Source: Skermanella pratensis (GTDB taxonomy: Bacteria > Pseudomonadota > Alphaproteobacteria > Azospirillales > Azospirillaceae). From it: 64,000 nt of DNA. The notes under the pieces were generated by a model. That model was not told the origin of the DNA. It made no database searches and was given only the letters and a program-made list of their open reading frames with translations. Both the position numbers and the translations under genes were made by a program. Of the stretch, positions 7,757 through 17,734 are shown piece after piece. Positions within the stretch are counted from its first letter, which is position 1, and every line of letters starts with the position of its first letter. The stretch spans positions 2,466,001 to 2,530,000 of the forward strand of contig NZ_CP030265.1 of NCBI RefSeq assembly GCF_008843145.1, read 5' to 3'.

Positions 7757-8680
7757 TCAGGCCGAGTGGGCGGCGGACAGCTCGGCCTTGACCTGCGTCA
7801 GGATACGGTTGGCCTCGCTGCCCTGGATCTTGGCGATATCGTCCTGGTACTTCAGCAGGGTGCCCAGCGTGTCGTTGATCGTCTCCGGATCAAGTTCGAG
7901 GCGGTCGAGCTGGGTCAGGGCCTGCGCCCAGTCCAGGGTCTCGGCGACGCCGGGCAGCTTGAACAGGTCCATGCCCCGGAGCCGCTGGACGAAGCCCACG
8001 ACCTGGCGGGACAGGTGCTCGGGCACGTTCGGGGCCTTGACCCGCAGGATATCCTGCTCGCGCGCCGCGTCGGGGTAATCGACCCAATGGTAGAAGCAGC
8101 GGCGCTTCAGCGCGTCGTGGATCTCGCGCGTGCGGTTCGAGGTGATGATGACGGTCGGCGGCTGCTCCGCCTTGATGGTTCCGATCTCCGGGATGGTGAT
8201 CTGGAAGTCGGACAGGACTTCGAGGAGGTAGGCCTCGAAGGGCTCGTCGGTACGATCCAGCTCGTCGATCAGCAGGACGGGCGGGCCGGCGGCATCGGAC
8301 TCCAGCGCCTGGAGCAGCGGACGCTTGATCAGGAATTCGGGAGAGAAGATGTCGCCGCCCAGGTTCTCGCGGCTCTTCTCGCCGGTCGCCTCGGCGAGGC
8401 GGATCTCGATCATCTGGCGCGCGTAGTTCCACTCGTATACCGCGGAGGCGACGTCCAGGCCCTCGTAGCATTGCAGCCGGACCAGCCGGCGGCCGAGCGT
8501 GGCGCTCAGCACCTTGGCGATCTCGGTCTTGCCGGTGCCGGCCTCCCCTTCGAGGAACAGCGGGCGGTTCAGCTTGAGGGCGAGATAGAGGGCCGTCGCC
8601 AGCGACCGCTCGGCGATATAGTCGCCACGCTGAAGCAGCTCCAGTGTTTCGTCGACGGAGGCGGGCAGGGGATTTGTCAT
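7757..8680 (-). CDS. coxD: CoxD-like MoxR-family AAA+ ATPase
   Basis: 307-residue MoxR-family AAA+ ATPase. Walker A is GEAGTGKT at residues 45-52 (LFLEGEAGTGKTEIA), Walker B is VLLIDELDRTDE, and sensor 1 is VIITSNRTRE. These ATPases act as chaperones that remodel metalloenzymes together with a VWA protein, which is encoded directly downstream. CoxD is needed for sulfuration or copper insertion at the CO dehydrogenase active site in studied carboxydotrophs. It starts after a 178-base gap holding a long inverted repeat, so the coxS-coxM pair and coxD onwards may be separately expressed or differently stable in the mRNA. Confidence 0.92.
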   Translation of the reverse strand: MTNPLPASVDETLELLQRGDYIAERSLATALYLALKLNRPLFLEGEAGTGKTEIAKVLSATLGRRLVRLQCYEGLDVASAVYEWNYARQMIEIRLAEATGEKSRENLGGDIFSPEFLIKRPLLQALESDAAGPPVLLIDELDRTDEPFEAYLLEVLSDFQITIPEIGTIKAEQPPTVIITSNRTREIHDALKRRCFYHWVDYPDAAREQDILRVKAPNVPEHLSRQVVGFVQRLRGMDLFKLPGVAETLDWAQALTQLDRLELDPETINDTLGTLLKYQDDIAKIQGSEANRILTQVKAELSAAHSA

Positions 8681-8725
8681 GATCTCGGTGATTTCAATGG
8701 AATGTCGGGTCCGACGGACGTCTGC

Positions 8726-8834
8726 GGATCACGGATGAACACGGATAGGCACGGATGGACACGGATCCTGCCGGCAGGAGTTCCGCACGAAACATCCGTG
8801 CTGATCCGTGCCTATCCGTGTTCATCCGTGATCC
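8726..8834. repeat. Long inverted repeat built from CACGGAT heptamers
   Basis: Perfect 31-base arms at 8726-8756 and 8804-8834. Each holds three spaced heptamers (CACGGAT in one arm, ATCCGTG in the other). After three unpaired bases a fourth heptamer pair continues at 8760-8766/8794-8800, and the loop contains the palindrome CCTGCCGGCAGG. The RNA would form a hairpin of about 40 base pairs. It lies between the FAD-subunit gene and coxD on the minus strand, so it probably tempers transcription or protects the mRNA end. Sequence type resembles dispersed intergenic repeats; copy number is unknown. Confidence 0.88.
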
Positions 8835-8858
8835 TTTCCGCTTTGCATCGCGTCGAGT

Positions 8859-9653
8859 TCAGACGCAGGCAGCGACCGCCCGCTTTGCCATGACCTTGAC
8901 CAGGCTGGCCCGGTACTCGCCGCTGGCGTGGATATCGGCGTTCAGCCCATCGGGATCGACCGTCAGCCCGTCCAGCGCCGCCGGGTCGAGGCCGCCGGCC
9001 AGGGCCTGCTCGGCTTCGGTCCAGCGGTACACGGACGGCGCGGCGCCGGTGACCGCCACCCGGACCTGCCCGCCGACCTCCGCGACGAACACGCCGACCG
9101 TGGCGTAGCGGCTGGCCGGGTTGGGGAACTTGACGTAGGCCGCCTTGCCCGGCTTCGGGAAGGCCACCGCCGTCACGATCTCGTCGGGCTCCAGCGCCGT
9201 CTCGAACATGCCGGTGAAGAAGTCCTCCGCGGCGATCTTCCGCGTCGTGGTGTGGACGGTGGCGCCGAGCACGACCAGCGCCGCGGGGTAGTCGGCCGAC
9301 GGGTCGTTGTTGCAGATCGACCCGCCGAGGGTGCCGCGGTTGCGCACCTGGGCGTCGCCGATCCCCTCCGCCAGCTTCGCCAGCGCCGGGATCAGCCGCT
9401 GGACCACCGCGCTCGCCGCGACCTCGGCGTGCGGCGTCGTGGCGCCGATCACCAGGGTGTCGCCGTCCTCGCAGATGCCGCGCAGCTCGGCCACGGCCCC
9501 CAGGTCGACCACGTCGCTCGGCTGGGCCAGGCGCTGCTTCAGCGTCGGGATCAGCGTCTGGCCGCCCGCCAGGATCTTGGCGTCCTCGTTGCCGGAAGCG
9601 AGCCGGGCGGCTTCGGCCAGGGTCGTCGGGCGGTGATACTCGAATGCGTACAT
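8859..9653 (-). CDS. coxM: CoxM-like FAD-binding subunit of a molybdenum hydroxylase
   Basis: 264-residue FAD-binding subunit of the xanthine dehydrogenase/CO dehydrogenase family. The start [15 protein letters not shown] is typical. The two FAD-contact motifs are AGGQTLIP at residues 29-36 and [12 protein letters not shown] at about 107-118. It passes electrons from the 2Fe-2S subunit to the final acceptor. The start at 9653 lies 20 bases after the stop of the coxS-like gene, and GGAGG is present a few bases upstream. The usual neighbour coxL, encoding the catalytic molybdenum subunit, is not here. Form I and form II enzymes cannot be distinguished without it, so the true substrate may not be CO. 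Confidence 0.92.
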   Translation of the reverse strand: MYAFEYHRPTTLAEAARLASGNEDAKILAGGQTLIPTLKQRLAQPSDVVDLGAVAELRGICEDGDTLVIGATTPHAEVAASAVVQRLIPALAKLAEGIGDAQVRNRGTLGGSICNNDPSADYPAALVVLGATVHTTTRKIAAEDFFTGMFETALEPDEIVTAVAFPKPGKAAYVKFPNPASRYATVGVFVAEVGGQVRVAVTGAAPSVYRWTEAEQALAGGLDPAALDGLTVDPDGLNADIHASGEYRASLVKVMAKRAVAACV

Positions 9654-9673
9654 GCTGCTTTCCTCCCCGCCGC

Positions 9674-10165
<492 letters not shown>

Positions 10166-10498
10166 GTGTTCTCTCCCCCTTATTACCCGGTCCGACGATC
10201 GCTCCGCCTGCCGGGCGGCAGCTTGTCCCACTGCCTTGTTCCACCGGCAACAATCATGCACGACAGGCTATGAGAGGGGCTTGGGCAGGTCAAGCGATCC
10301 CGGCGGCAGTTCCGCGGTGGGTGCCTAGGCGGGGGCGGCTTCCGGGGTGGTCTCGGTATGATTTGGACAACCTTAGGCTGGGTATGCGACTTTCTCGGGC
10401 AATGGTTTTGAGTGCAGCTCAACAGGGTTGAGGCGGCACGTTCATGCGGCCTGATGCTTTTCCCGCCGCGATGCGTCGGGCCTTTGGGTGGGCGCGGA
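10166..10498. other. Intergenic gap where coxL is absent
   Basis: 333 bases between coxG and coxS, both on the minus strand. No reading frame here resembles any protein family I know. The stretch presumably carries the promoter of coxS. It is too short for a large subunit, and no fragment of one (for example the Mo-site loop of CoxL) is seen in any frame. Confidence 0.6.
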
Positions 10499-11230
10499 TC
10501 AGGTGAAAACCCAGAGAAGCGCGCCGACCAGGACGATGACCAGCGGGATCCAGATCATCGGCTGCAACCCGCGGCTCTGCTCGGTCGAGACGGGCGGCGT
10601 CGCCTCCGTCCGGGCGGGTGCCGGCGGCGGGACGGCTGCCGTCTCGCTGCTCAGTGCGGCGGCCGGCTGCACCAGGGTGTCCTCGACCGCAGGGGAAGCA
10701 GAAGCCGCCGGGGACTCGACGGCCGGTGCGGCCTCGGCCCTGGCGGCGTCGATCACGGCGGGTTCCTGGACCGGGGCGGGCGCGTCGGCCGGGCGGCCGA
10801 CCACTTCGGTGAACTTGGCGAAGAAGTCGTCGGCCATCTTGCGCGCCGTCCCGTCGATCAGCCGCGAGCCGATCTGGGCCAGCTTGCCGCCGACCTGGGC
10901 GTGGGCGGTGTAGTTGAGGACCGTGTCCGGACCGTCGTCGGCGAGGCTGACCTTGGCGCCGCCTTTGCCGAAGCCGGCGGCGCCGCCGCTGCCCTCGCCG
11001 GTGATGGTGTAGCCGTTGGGCGGATCGATGTCGCTGAGCGTCACCTTGCCCGAGAACTTGGCTTTGACCGGGCCGACCTTGGCGGTCACCTTCGCAGTCA
11101 TTTCGGTGTCGGACTGCTTCTGGATCTCCTCGCAGCCTGGGATGCACTGCTTCAGGATCTCGGGATCGTTGAGCGCTTCCCATACCCGCGAACGGGGCGC
11201 GGAGATTCTGTACTCTCCGGTCATGTCCAT
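10499..11230 (-). CDS. coxG: CoxG-like SRPBCC protein with C-terminal membrane anchor
   Basis: 243-residue CoxG-family protein. Residues 1 to about 150 are an SRPBCC (START-like) domain (SAPRSRVWEALNDPEILKQC, then GPVKAKFSGKVTL, and GGKLAQIGSRLIDGTARKMA). A low-complexity Ala/Pro/Glu linker follows, and the last 17 residues (IPLVIVLVGALLWVFT) form a membrane anchor. In Oligotropha-type bacteria CoxG recruits CO dehydrogenase to the cytoplasmic membrane. The start at 11230 has GAGG upstream; MDM gives a second possible start at 11224. It heads the minus-strand cluster and is divergent from the TAXI-TRAP genes. Confidence 0.9.
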   Translation of the reverse strand: MDMTGEYRISAPRSRVWEALNDPEILKQCIPGCEEIQKQSDTEMTAKVTAKVGPVKAKFSGKVTLSDIDPPNGYTITGEGSGGAAGFGKGGAKVSLADDGPDTVLNYTAHAQVGGKLAQIGSRLIDGTARKMADDFFAKFTEVVGRPADAPAPVQEPAVIDAARAEAAPAVESPAASASPAVEDTLVQPAAALSSETAAVPPPAPARTEATPPVSTEQSRGLQPMIWIPLVIVLVGALLWVFT

Positions 11231-11398
11231 GATGTCGTTCCTCGCGTCGCGCAAAAAGCTGGGCCGAGGGACGGTAATCCGAGGGCGCGCGGCGGACAAG
11301 CACCGTTGCGCGCTGTTGTTCTATGTGGCAAATCGCCGGTGCGACGATTAACCTCGCAATTGCGCGCGAGAAAAATTCAAAAGACCGGGAGGTTGATG

Positions 11399-12364
11399 AT
11401 GAAGAGGATGCTCCTTGCCGCCGCGACGGCAGCATTCATGGCGGTCGGCGTGGCCGCTCCGGGGACAGGCGGAGCGAGAGCCGCCGAGTTCGTCAATGTC
11501 CTGACGGGCGGCACCAGCGGCGTCTATTACCCGCTCGGCGTGGCACTCTCCAAGATCTATGCCGACAATATCACCGAGGCGCGCACGTCCGTCCAGTCGA
11601 CCAAGGCGTCGGTGGAGAACCTGAACCTGCTCCAGCAGGGCCGCGGCGAGGTGGGCTTCTCGCTGGGCGATTCGGTCGCCGCTGCCTGGGAAGGCGACGA
11701 GGAGGCCGGCTTCAAGAGCAAGCTTTCCAAGATCCGCGGCATGGCCGCCATCTATCCGAACTACATCCAGATCGTCGCCCGCGGCGACAGCGGGATCAAG
11801 ACCCTGGCCGACCTGAAGGGCAAGCGGGTTTCGGTCGGGGCGCCGCGCTCCGGCACCGAGCTGAACGCCCGCGCCATCTTCAAGGCCGCCGGGATGACCT
11901 ACGAGGATTTCGGCAAGGTCGAGTACCTGCCGTTCGCGGAATCGGTCGAGCTGGTCAAGAACCGGCAAATCGACGCCACGCTCCAGTCCGCCGGCCTCGG
12001 CGTCGCCTCGATCCGCGACCTGGCCGCGACCAATCCGATCACCATCGTTCCCATCCCGGCCGACGTGGTTTCCGGCGTGGGCAACCCAGTCTACGTGGCG
12101 GAGATCATCCCGGCCGGCACCTATGACGGCCAGACCGAGGACGTACCGACGGCGGCCGTGGTCAATTTCCTGGTGACCCACTCCGGCGTCAGCGACGACT
12201 TGGTCTACCAGATGACGAAGTCGATGTACGACAACCTGGGTGCGCTGGCCTCGGCCCATGCGACGGCCACGGACATCAAGGCCGAGGAGGGCGTCACGGG
12301 CATGCCGATCCCGCTCCATCCCGGTGCCGAGAAGTACTTCCGTGAAGCCGGCATCCTGAAGTGA
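11399..12364 (+). CDS. TAXI-type TRAP transporter substrate-binding protein
   Basis: 321-residue periplasmic receptor of the TAXI family, which feeds TRAP-type secondary transporters driven by ion gradients. Signal peptide about residues 1-29 (KRMLLAAATAAFMAVGVAA ... ARAA). The mature start FVNVLTGGTSGVYYPLG is the family hallmark, and LADLKGKRVSVGAPRSGTE is also typical. GGGAGG lies six bases before the chosen ATG; an overlapping ATG at 11396 is closer than ideal. The fused permease gene follows after 88 bases. TAXI substrates are poorly known, with glutamate or other dicarboxylates reported in a few cases; none can be inferred here. Confidence 0.92.
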   Translation: MKRMLLAAATAAFMAVGVAAPGTGGARAAEFVNVLTGGTSGVYYPLGVALSKIYADNITEARTSVQSTKASVENLNLLQQGRGEVGFSLGDSVAAAWEGDEEAGFKSKLSKIRGMAAIYPNYIQIVARGDSGIKTLADLKGKRVSVGAPRSGTELNARAIFKAAGMTYEDFGKVEYLPFAESVELVKNRQIDATLQSAGLGVASIRDLAATNPITIVPIPADVVSGVGNPVYVAEIIPAGTYDGQTEDVPTAAVVNFLVTHSGVSDDLVYQMTKSMYDNLGALASAHATATDIKAEEGVTGMPIPLHPGAEKYFREAGILK

Positions 12365-12452
12365 CGATGCCGAAGTGGAGCGCCGTTCCCGGAGGAAATC
12401 CGGGGCGGCGTCCGTCCTGTTGTTTTCCGACGCCTTCCGGAGGTAAAGCCGC

Positions 12453-14555
12453 ATGGCGGCCAATACCGAAGCCGAGATCCTTCAGCCTGGCCAGGGGCCG
12501 GCGGAGACCTCCAGCCCGCTGCATGCCGGGCCGACAGACAGGTCCACGTCCACCGGCAAGGTGATCTTCGCCATCGCGGTGGTCTTCTCGCTGTTCCAGG
12601 TCTACACCGCATCCTATACGCCGCTGTCCAGCCTGGTGGTGCGGTCGCTCCATGTGGGCTTCCTGCTGCTGCTGACCTTCGCCCTGTGCGCCTCGCTCCG
12701 TCGGGGACGCGGCGGCGCGTTCTGGTCGGACTGGGCGATCGGAATCCTGGGTTTCGTCATCGGGCTCTACCACTGGTATTACGAGAACGACCTACTGCTG
12801 CGGGCCGGCGATCCCAGTACCACCGACATCGTGATCGGGTTCATCGGCATAGCGCTGGTGTTCGAGGCGGCGCGGCGGATCATGGGCATCGCCCTGCCGA
12901 TCGTCTGCGCCGTCTTTCTGGGCTATGCGCTGTTCGGCGAGTACCTGCCGGCGCCGCTCGACCATCGCGGCTTCGGCTTCGACCAGGTGATCGACCAGAT
13001 GTTCCTGGGCACCGAGGGCATCTACGGCACGCCGATCTTCGTGTCCTCGACCTACATCTTCCTGTTCATCCTGTTCGGCAGCTTCCTGGAACGCGCCGGG
13101 ATGATCAGGCTGTTCACCGACGTCGCCATGGGCACGGTGGGGCACCAGCGGGGCGGTCCCGCGAAGGTGGCCGTGGTGTCGTCGGCGCTGATGGGGACGA
13201 TCAACGGGTCCGGCGTCGCCAACGTGGTGACGACGGGGCAGTTCACCATTCCGCTGATGAAGCGTTTCGGCTACCGCCCGGCCTTCGCCGGAGCGGTCGA
13301 GGCGACCGCCAGCATGGGCGGCCAGATCATGCCGCCGGTCATGGGCGCCGTCGCCTTCATCATGGCCGAGACGATCAACGTCCCTTATGTGGAGGTCGTC
13401 AAGGCGGCGATCATCCCGGCGATCCTGTACTTCGCGACCGTGCTGTGGATGGTCCACCTGGAGGCCGGGCGCCTGAGCCTGATGGGGCTGCCGAAGGAGG
13501 ATTGCCCCAGCCCCCTGGCGGCGATCCGCGAGAAATGGTACCTGATCCTGCCGCTGGCCGTGCTGGTCTACCTGCTGTTCTCCGGGTATACGCCGCTGTT
13601 CGCCGGCACCGTCGGGCTGGGCTTGACCGTGCTGATCATCCTAGGGACCTCGATCGCCACGCTGCTCGGACCGATAGCCCTGCGCCTGGTGTTCTGGGTC
13701 GTGCTCGGCTTCGCGGCATCGGCCTTCTTCCAGTACGGAATCACGGCCGTCTACCTGCTGATCCTGGCGCTGATCGCGGTCAACCTGGCGACCAGGGGCG
13801 GGCGGGAAACCTTGAACCTCGCGGTGGAAAGCCTGGCCGAGGGTGCCCGCAACGCGCTGAGCGTGGGCGTCGCCTGCGCGCTGGTCGGCGTGATCATCGG
13901 GACCATGACCCTGACCGGCCTGGGATCGAACTTCGTCCGCGTGATCGTGTCGGTCGGCGAAGGCAGCCTGTTCCTCAGCCTCGTGCTGACCATGCTGACC
14001 TGCCTGGTGCTGGGAATGGGCATCCCGACCATCCCCAACTACATCATCACCAGTTCGCTGGTGGGACCGGCCCTGCTCGATCTCGGGGTTCCGCTGATCG
14101 TCAGCCACATGTTCGTGTTCTATTTCGGCATCATGGCCGACCTGACCCCGCCGGTGGCGCTGGCGGCCTTCGCCGCCGCCCCGATCGCGCGGGCCGGCGG
14201 ATTGCAGATCGGCCTGCAATGCATGCGGATCGCGGTCGCCGGCTTCGTCGTGCCGTTCATGGCGGTCTATGCCCCGGCCCTGATGCTTCAGACCGACGAT
14301 CCGTTCGCCACGGTCTATATCGTCGTGAAGGCATTCGTTTCGGTCGGGTTGTGGGGCGCCGCGTCGATCGGCTATCTGCGGGCGCGGCTCAACGTGCTCG
14401 AACGGATCTGGGCAACGGCGGCCGCGTTCCTGCTCGTGGTGGCCCTGCCGATCACCGACGAGCTGGGGCTCGCCCTGTCCGCCGGCTTCGTCGCGTTCCA
14501 TTGGTGGCGGACGCGCAAGGTCGCGGAGGCGCCGCAGGTCGACCGCGCCGTCTGA
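12453..14555 (+). CDS. TAXI-TRAP fused permease (DctQ-DctM type)
   Basis: 700-residue polytopic membrane protein in which the small 4-TM (DctQ-like) and large 12-TM (DctM-like) TRAP subunits are fused, the usual arrangement for TAXI systems. Recognisable stretches are GFIGIALVFEAARRIMG, SSALMGTINGSGVANVVTTG, GGQIMPPVMGAVAF, LGMGIPTIPNYIITSSLVGP and FGIMADLTPPVALAAFAAAP. GGAGG lies about nine bases before the start. Three bases separate its stop from the DUF1850 gene, so the two are coupled. It works with the receptor encoded upstream, in the inner membrane. Confidence 0.95.
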   Translation: MAANTEAEILQPGQGPAETSSPLHAGPTDRSTSTGKVIFAIAVVFSLFQVYTASYTPLSSLVVRSLHVGFLLLLTFALCASLRRGRGGAFWSDWAIGILGFVIGLYHWYYENDLLLRAGDPSTTDIVIGFIGIALVFEAARRIMGIALPIVCAVFLGYALFGEYLPAPLDHRGFGFDQVIDQMFLGTEGIYGTPIFVSSTYIFLFILFGSFLERAGMIRLFTDVAMGTVGHQRGGPAKVAVVSSALMGTINGSGVANVVTTGQFTIPLMKRFGYRPAFAGAVEATASMGGQIMPPVMGAVAFIMAETINVPYVEVVKAAIIPAILYFATVLWMVHLEAGRLSLMGLPKEDCPSPLAAIREKWYLILPLAVLVYLLFSGYTPLFAGTVGLGLTVLIILGTSIATLLGPIALRLVFWVVLGFAASAFFQYGITAVYLLILALIAVNLATRGGRETLNLAVESLAEGARNALSVGVACALVGVIIGTMTLTGLGSNFVRVIVSVGEGSLFLSLVLTMLTCLVLGMGIPTIPNYIITSSLVGPALLDLGVPLIVSHMFVFYFGIMADLTPPVALAAFAAAPIARAGGLQIGLQCMRIAVAGFVVPFMAVYAPALMLQTDDPFATVYIVVKAFVSVGLWGAASIGYLRARLNVLERIWATAAAFLLVVALPITDELGLALSAGFVAFHWWRTRKVAEAPQVDRAV

Positions 14556-14558
14556 GCG

Positions 14559-14963
14559 ATGGCGGCTTCGGCGGCGGCCCTGTGCATCGCGCTGGCCGGC
14601 GCTTCGGCCGTGGAGGCGCCGCTGGCGCGTCTTCCGGTCGAAGCGTTCTCCCTGAGTTGGACCCATTCGGTCGAGAAGATCGAGTGGCGGGAGGACTGGC
14701 GGATCACGGATGGGCGTCTCCTGATCGAGGAGGCGCACGTGCGCGGCAGCGGCGCCGGGATGGAGGTGCCGGACGGGGCGAGGCTGATGGACGGTTCGTG
14801 GGTCTATCGGCCCGGGGTTCCGCCGCTCGACCGTCTGGACCTCGCCAACTCCGGCTTCACCGCCGACTACCGGATCTGCTCCGCAGACGGCTGCCGCGAT
14901 CTGGCAGCCGTCACGGGGGTCGCGGACCGGCCCTTGACGCTTTTCGCCTGCCCGGCCCGGTGA
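14559..14963 (+). CDS. DUF1850 domain protein, TAXI-TRAP accessory
   Basis: 134-residue DUF1850 protein. The N-terminus is hydrophobic (AASAAALCIALAGAS), probably a signal or anchor. The core SWTHSVEKIEWREDW is the DUF1850 signature, and a Cys pair near the end (CSADGCRDL) may be oxidised in the periplasm. DUF1850 genes occur almost always beside TAXI-TRAP permeases, and the spacing here (three bases from the permease stop) fits. Biochemical function is not established. Confidence 0.85.
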   Translation: MAASAAALCIALAGASAVEAPLARLPVEAFSLSWTHSVEKIEWREDWRITDGRLLIEEAHVRGSGAGMEVPDGARLMDGSWVYRPGVPPLDRLDLANSGFTADYRICSADGCRDLAAVTGVADRPLTLFACPAR

Positions 14964-15050
14964 GGGCGGGCTTTCAGCTTGGCTTGTACCTTATCCGGCG
15001 GCATACTCCGCCGCCTTGACCGAATGGCTTATCGAAAATTGCCGAGATTC

Positions 15051-16531
15051 ATGGAAAGCGACGTGACAGCACCCCTTCGCCGCATCGTGGGTGCGCCCGG
15101 CGCCCTCGCTGCGCTGTTCATCTCCTGCCTCGTGCTCACTTTCCCCGTGCTGGCGGCAGCGGCCGAAGCGGCGGGGGAGCATGGCGGCGCGCCCCATCTG
15201 GACGGAGCCTCGCTGGGGCTGCTCTGGGTCCTGCCGTTCGCGGGGATCCTGCTCTCCATCGCGCTGTTCCCGCTGCTGGCGCCAAATATCTGGCACCATC
15301 ATTTCGGCAAGATATCGGCCTTCTGGGCGCTCTCCTTCCTGGTTCCGTTCGCCCTGACATATGGATTTGACCTCGCCCTTTACGAGGTCCTTCATACGGT
15401 CCTGCTGGAATACATCCCCTTCATCGTGCTGCTGCTGGCCCTGTTCACGGTGGCCGGCGGCGTCAGGGTGACGGGGAGCCTGACCGGCACGCCGATCGTA
15501 AATACCGGCATGCTGCTGCTCGGCACCGTGATCGCGAGCTGGATGGGCACGACCGGGGCCGCCATGCTGCTGATCCGCCCCTTGCTGAAGGCCAACGACG
15601 GGCGGCGCCACAAAGTCCACGTGGTCGTCTTCTTCATCTTCCTGGTCGCCAACATCGGCGGATCGCTGACGCCCCTGGGGACCCGCCGCTGTTCCTGGGC
15701 TTCCTGAAGGGCGTCGACTTCTTCTGGACGACGCGGCAAATGCTGCTGCCCATGGCGCTGATCTCCGCGATCCTGCTGGTGATCTTCTTCGCGATGGACA
15801 GCTTCCTCTATACCAAGGAGCCGCCCCGGAAGGAGAAACCCCGGGATGCCGAGAAGCTGGGGATCGAGGGCGGGATCAACATCCTGCTGCTGGGAGGCGT
15901 GATCGCCGCGGTGCTGCTCAGCGGCGTGTGGAAGCCGGGTATCGGCCTCGACGTGTTCCATGTGCGCGTGGACATCCAGAACGTCGCGCGGGACGTCCTG
16001 CTGATCGGGATCGCGCTGCTGTCGCTGAAGCTGACCAGCAACGAGAGCCGGCGCCTGAACGCCTTCAGCTGGTTCCCGATCCTGGAGGTCGCCAAGCTGT
16101 TCGCCGGCATCTTCCTGACGATCATCCCGGCCATCGCGATCCTCCGCGCAGGAACCGACGGCGCGCTCAGCGGCATCGTCACCGCCGTCACGACGCCGGA
16201 CGGGCAGCCGGTCAACTACATGTATTTCTGGGCGACCGGCATCCTGTCGAGCTTCCTGGACAATGCGCCGACATACCTGGTGTTCTTCAACACGGCGGGC
16301 GGCGACCCGATGCACCTGATGCACGACCTGCCCAACACGCTGCTGGCGATCTCGGCCGGTGCGGTGTTCATGGGCGCCAACACCTATATCGGCAACGCGC
16401 CGAACTTCATGGTCAAGGCGATCGCCGAGGAGCGCGGCGTCAAAATGCCCAGCTTCTTCGGCTACATGGCCTGGTCGGGGCTGATCCTGGTCCCGCTGTT
16501 CGCGCTGACGACGGTGGTGTTCTTCCTGTAG
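15051..16531 (+). pseudogene. nhaD: NhaD-type sodium:proton antiporter, interrupted by one-base frameshift
   Basis: Ion transporter of the NhaD family (Na+/H+ exchange at the inner membrane), 493 residues if one base is restored. Frame one ends ...VANIGGSLTPLG then runs into a stop at 15707. From 15681 the +1 frame continues the family sequence (DPPLFLGFLKGVDFFW ... NAPTYLVFFNTAGGDP ... MGANTYIGNAPNFMVKAIAEE). Restoring a fifth G in GGGG at 15677-15680 rejoins the two halves perfectly, with no other damage in about 1.48 kb. This favours a sequence error or a very recent lesion. Start: MESDVTAPLRR at 15051 precedes a signal-like segment; 15024 is an alternative. Confidence 0.88.
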
Positions 16532-16628
16532 GGGTGTGACAGGGACCGCCGGGACCTGTTGGGAATCGTGCCGCCCCGCCGTGACGGCGAGGATCGGCAG
16601 TCCCATCAAACCAAGCCGGAGAAATGCC

Positions 16629-16805
16629 ATGACGAAGGGCACGCATAACGAAGAGACAGATCCCTTGGGCAAGCCGACCCATGGGAACGAGCAGCCGATC
16701 GGAACCGGTCCGCACGCACGCAACAGGATCGAGGCCGAACGGAAGGGCCAGGACAACAAGTCGAAGGGCGCCGAAGGGCGCAAGGCCGGACCCGGGCAGT
16801 CCTGA
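16629..16805 (+). CDS. Small hydrophilic protein, unknown
   Basis: 58-residue, highly charged, Gly/Asn/Lys-rich protein without hydrophobic segments (MTKGTHNEETDPLGKPTHGN at the start). It looks intrinsically disordered, of the kind seen for stress-related small proteins, but I do not recognise a family. A GGAGAA purine run sits just upstream of the ATG. It lies 97 bases after the antiporter gene and converges on the universal stress protein gene. Confidence 0.55.
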   Translation: MTKGTHNEETDPLGKPTHGNEQPIGTGPHARNRIEAERKGQDNKSKGAEGRKAGPGQS

Positions 16806-16832
16806 CCGGCTTCCGGCCCGGGCGCCCCGGGG

Positions 16833-17657
16833 TCAGTGCGACATCAGGACGGGTAGGTCCATGTGGCCCAGGATGTGCCGGGTCACCCCGCCGATGATCA
16901 GTTCCCGAAGGCGGGAGTGCCCGTAGGCACCCATCACCAGGGCGTCGCAGTCCAACTCCTCGGCGACCTGCAGGATGATCTCGCCGACGCTCGAGTCGTT
17001 GTCGTTGATGTTGTTGCGCAAGGTGACGTTGATGTCGTGCTTGGTCAGGTATTCGCAGATCTCTGCGCCCGACGGGTCCGGCTTGCCGGGCCGCTCGATG
17101 GTCAGGACGGTCACGGCTTCGGCATCCGACAGGAAGGGGATCGCGTCGCGAACGGCGCGCCCCGCCTCGCGCGTGTTCTTCCAGGCGATCAGCGTGTGCT
17201 TGCCGGACGTCGGGGTCCGCCGTTCCCACGGCAGGATTATCGTCGGGCAGACCGCCTGCATCGGCAGCTGGTCGGGAATCTGCAGGCGGACGCGGTCTTC
17301 CAGGTTCGCCGGGTGTGACTGGCTGACCACGGCCAGATCGACGAACGGGGTTCGCCGGGCCAGCAAGGCCACGTGGTCCCCTTCCTCGACCCTGAAGGAA
17401 TAGGTCACGTCGGCGCAGTGCCTCCTGACCTCGTGCTCGACCTCTTCCGCTTTCTCGTGAGCGATGGCGGTCGCCTCGGCCAGATAGGCGTAGGAGGCGC
17501 CCCGGCCGGTGATCCCGGCGGGCATCGTGACGGGCGTCGCGATGTACAGGATCTCCAGATAGGCGTCGAAGCGCTTGGCCAGCTCGATTCCCCGGTGGAG
17601 GCGATCGGCGTGCTGCTCGTCATTGGCCATGTGGAGCAGGATGGATTTGATCGGCAT
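16833..17657 (-). CDS. Universal stress protein, tandem UspA domains
   Basis: 274-residue protein with two UspA-like domains. Domain one is about residues 1-140 (MPIKSILLHMANDEQHADRL, VDLAVVSQSHP). Domain two is about 150-274 (KHTLIAWKNTREAGRAVRDA, then DALVMGAYGHSRLRELIIGG and TRHILGHMDLPVLMSH). The second domain keeps the ATP-binding motif pattern G-x2-G-x(9)-G-(S/T) in relaxed form (GAYGHSRLRELIIGGVT). Such proteins bind nucleotides and support survival under stress. It is a single gene, 77 bases downstream of the plsY stop side. Confidence 0.9.
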   Translation of the reverse strand: MPIKSILLHMANDEQHADRLHRGIELAKRFDAYLEILYIATPVTMPAGITGRGASYAYLAEATAIAHEKAEEVEHEVRRHCADVTYSFRVEEGDHVALLARRTPFVDLAVVSQSHPANLEDRVRLQIPDQLPMQAVCPTIILPWERRTPTSGKHTLIAWKNTREAGRAVRDAIPFLSDAEAVTVLTIERPGKPDPSGAEICEYLTKHDINVTLRNNINDNDSSVGEIILQVAEELDCDALVMGAYGHSRLRELIIGGVTRHILGHMDLPVLMSH

Positions 17658-17734
17658 GGCTGGACGCTTCTCCCCGGAGTCATTTTCGACGGCAACGATA
17701 GCCCCCCGTGCCGAGGGGTGGCAACTCCCGCCTG

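Noticed and set aside
10166-10498. Fragment of coxL between coxG and coxS
   Set aside because: No frame shows any Mo-hydroxylase motif; the gap is too short.
10412-11398. Long in-frame N-terminal extension of the TAXI receptor
   Set aside because: It covers the coxG gene on the other strand; the true start has a GGGAGG and signal peptide at 11399.
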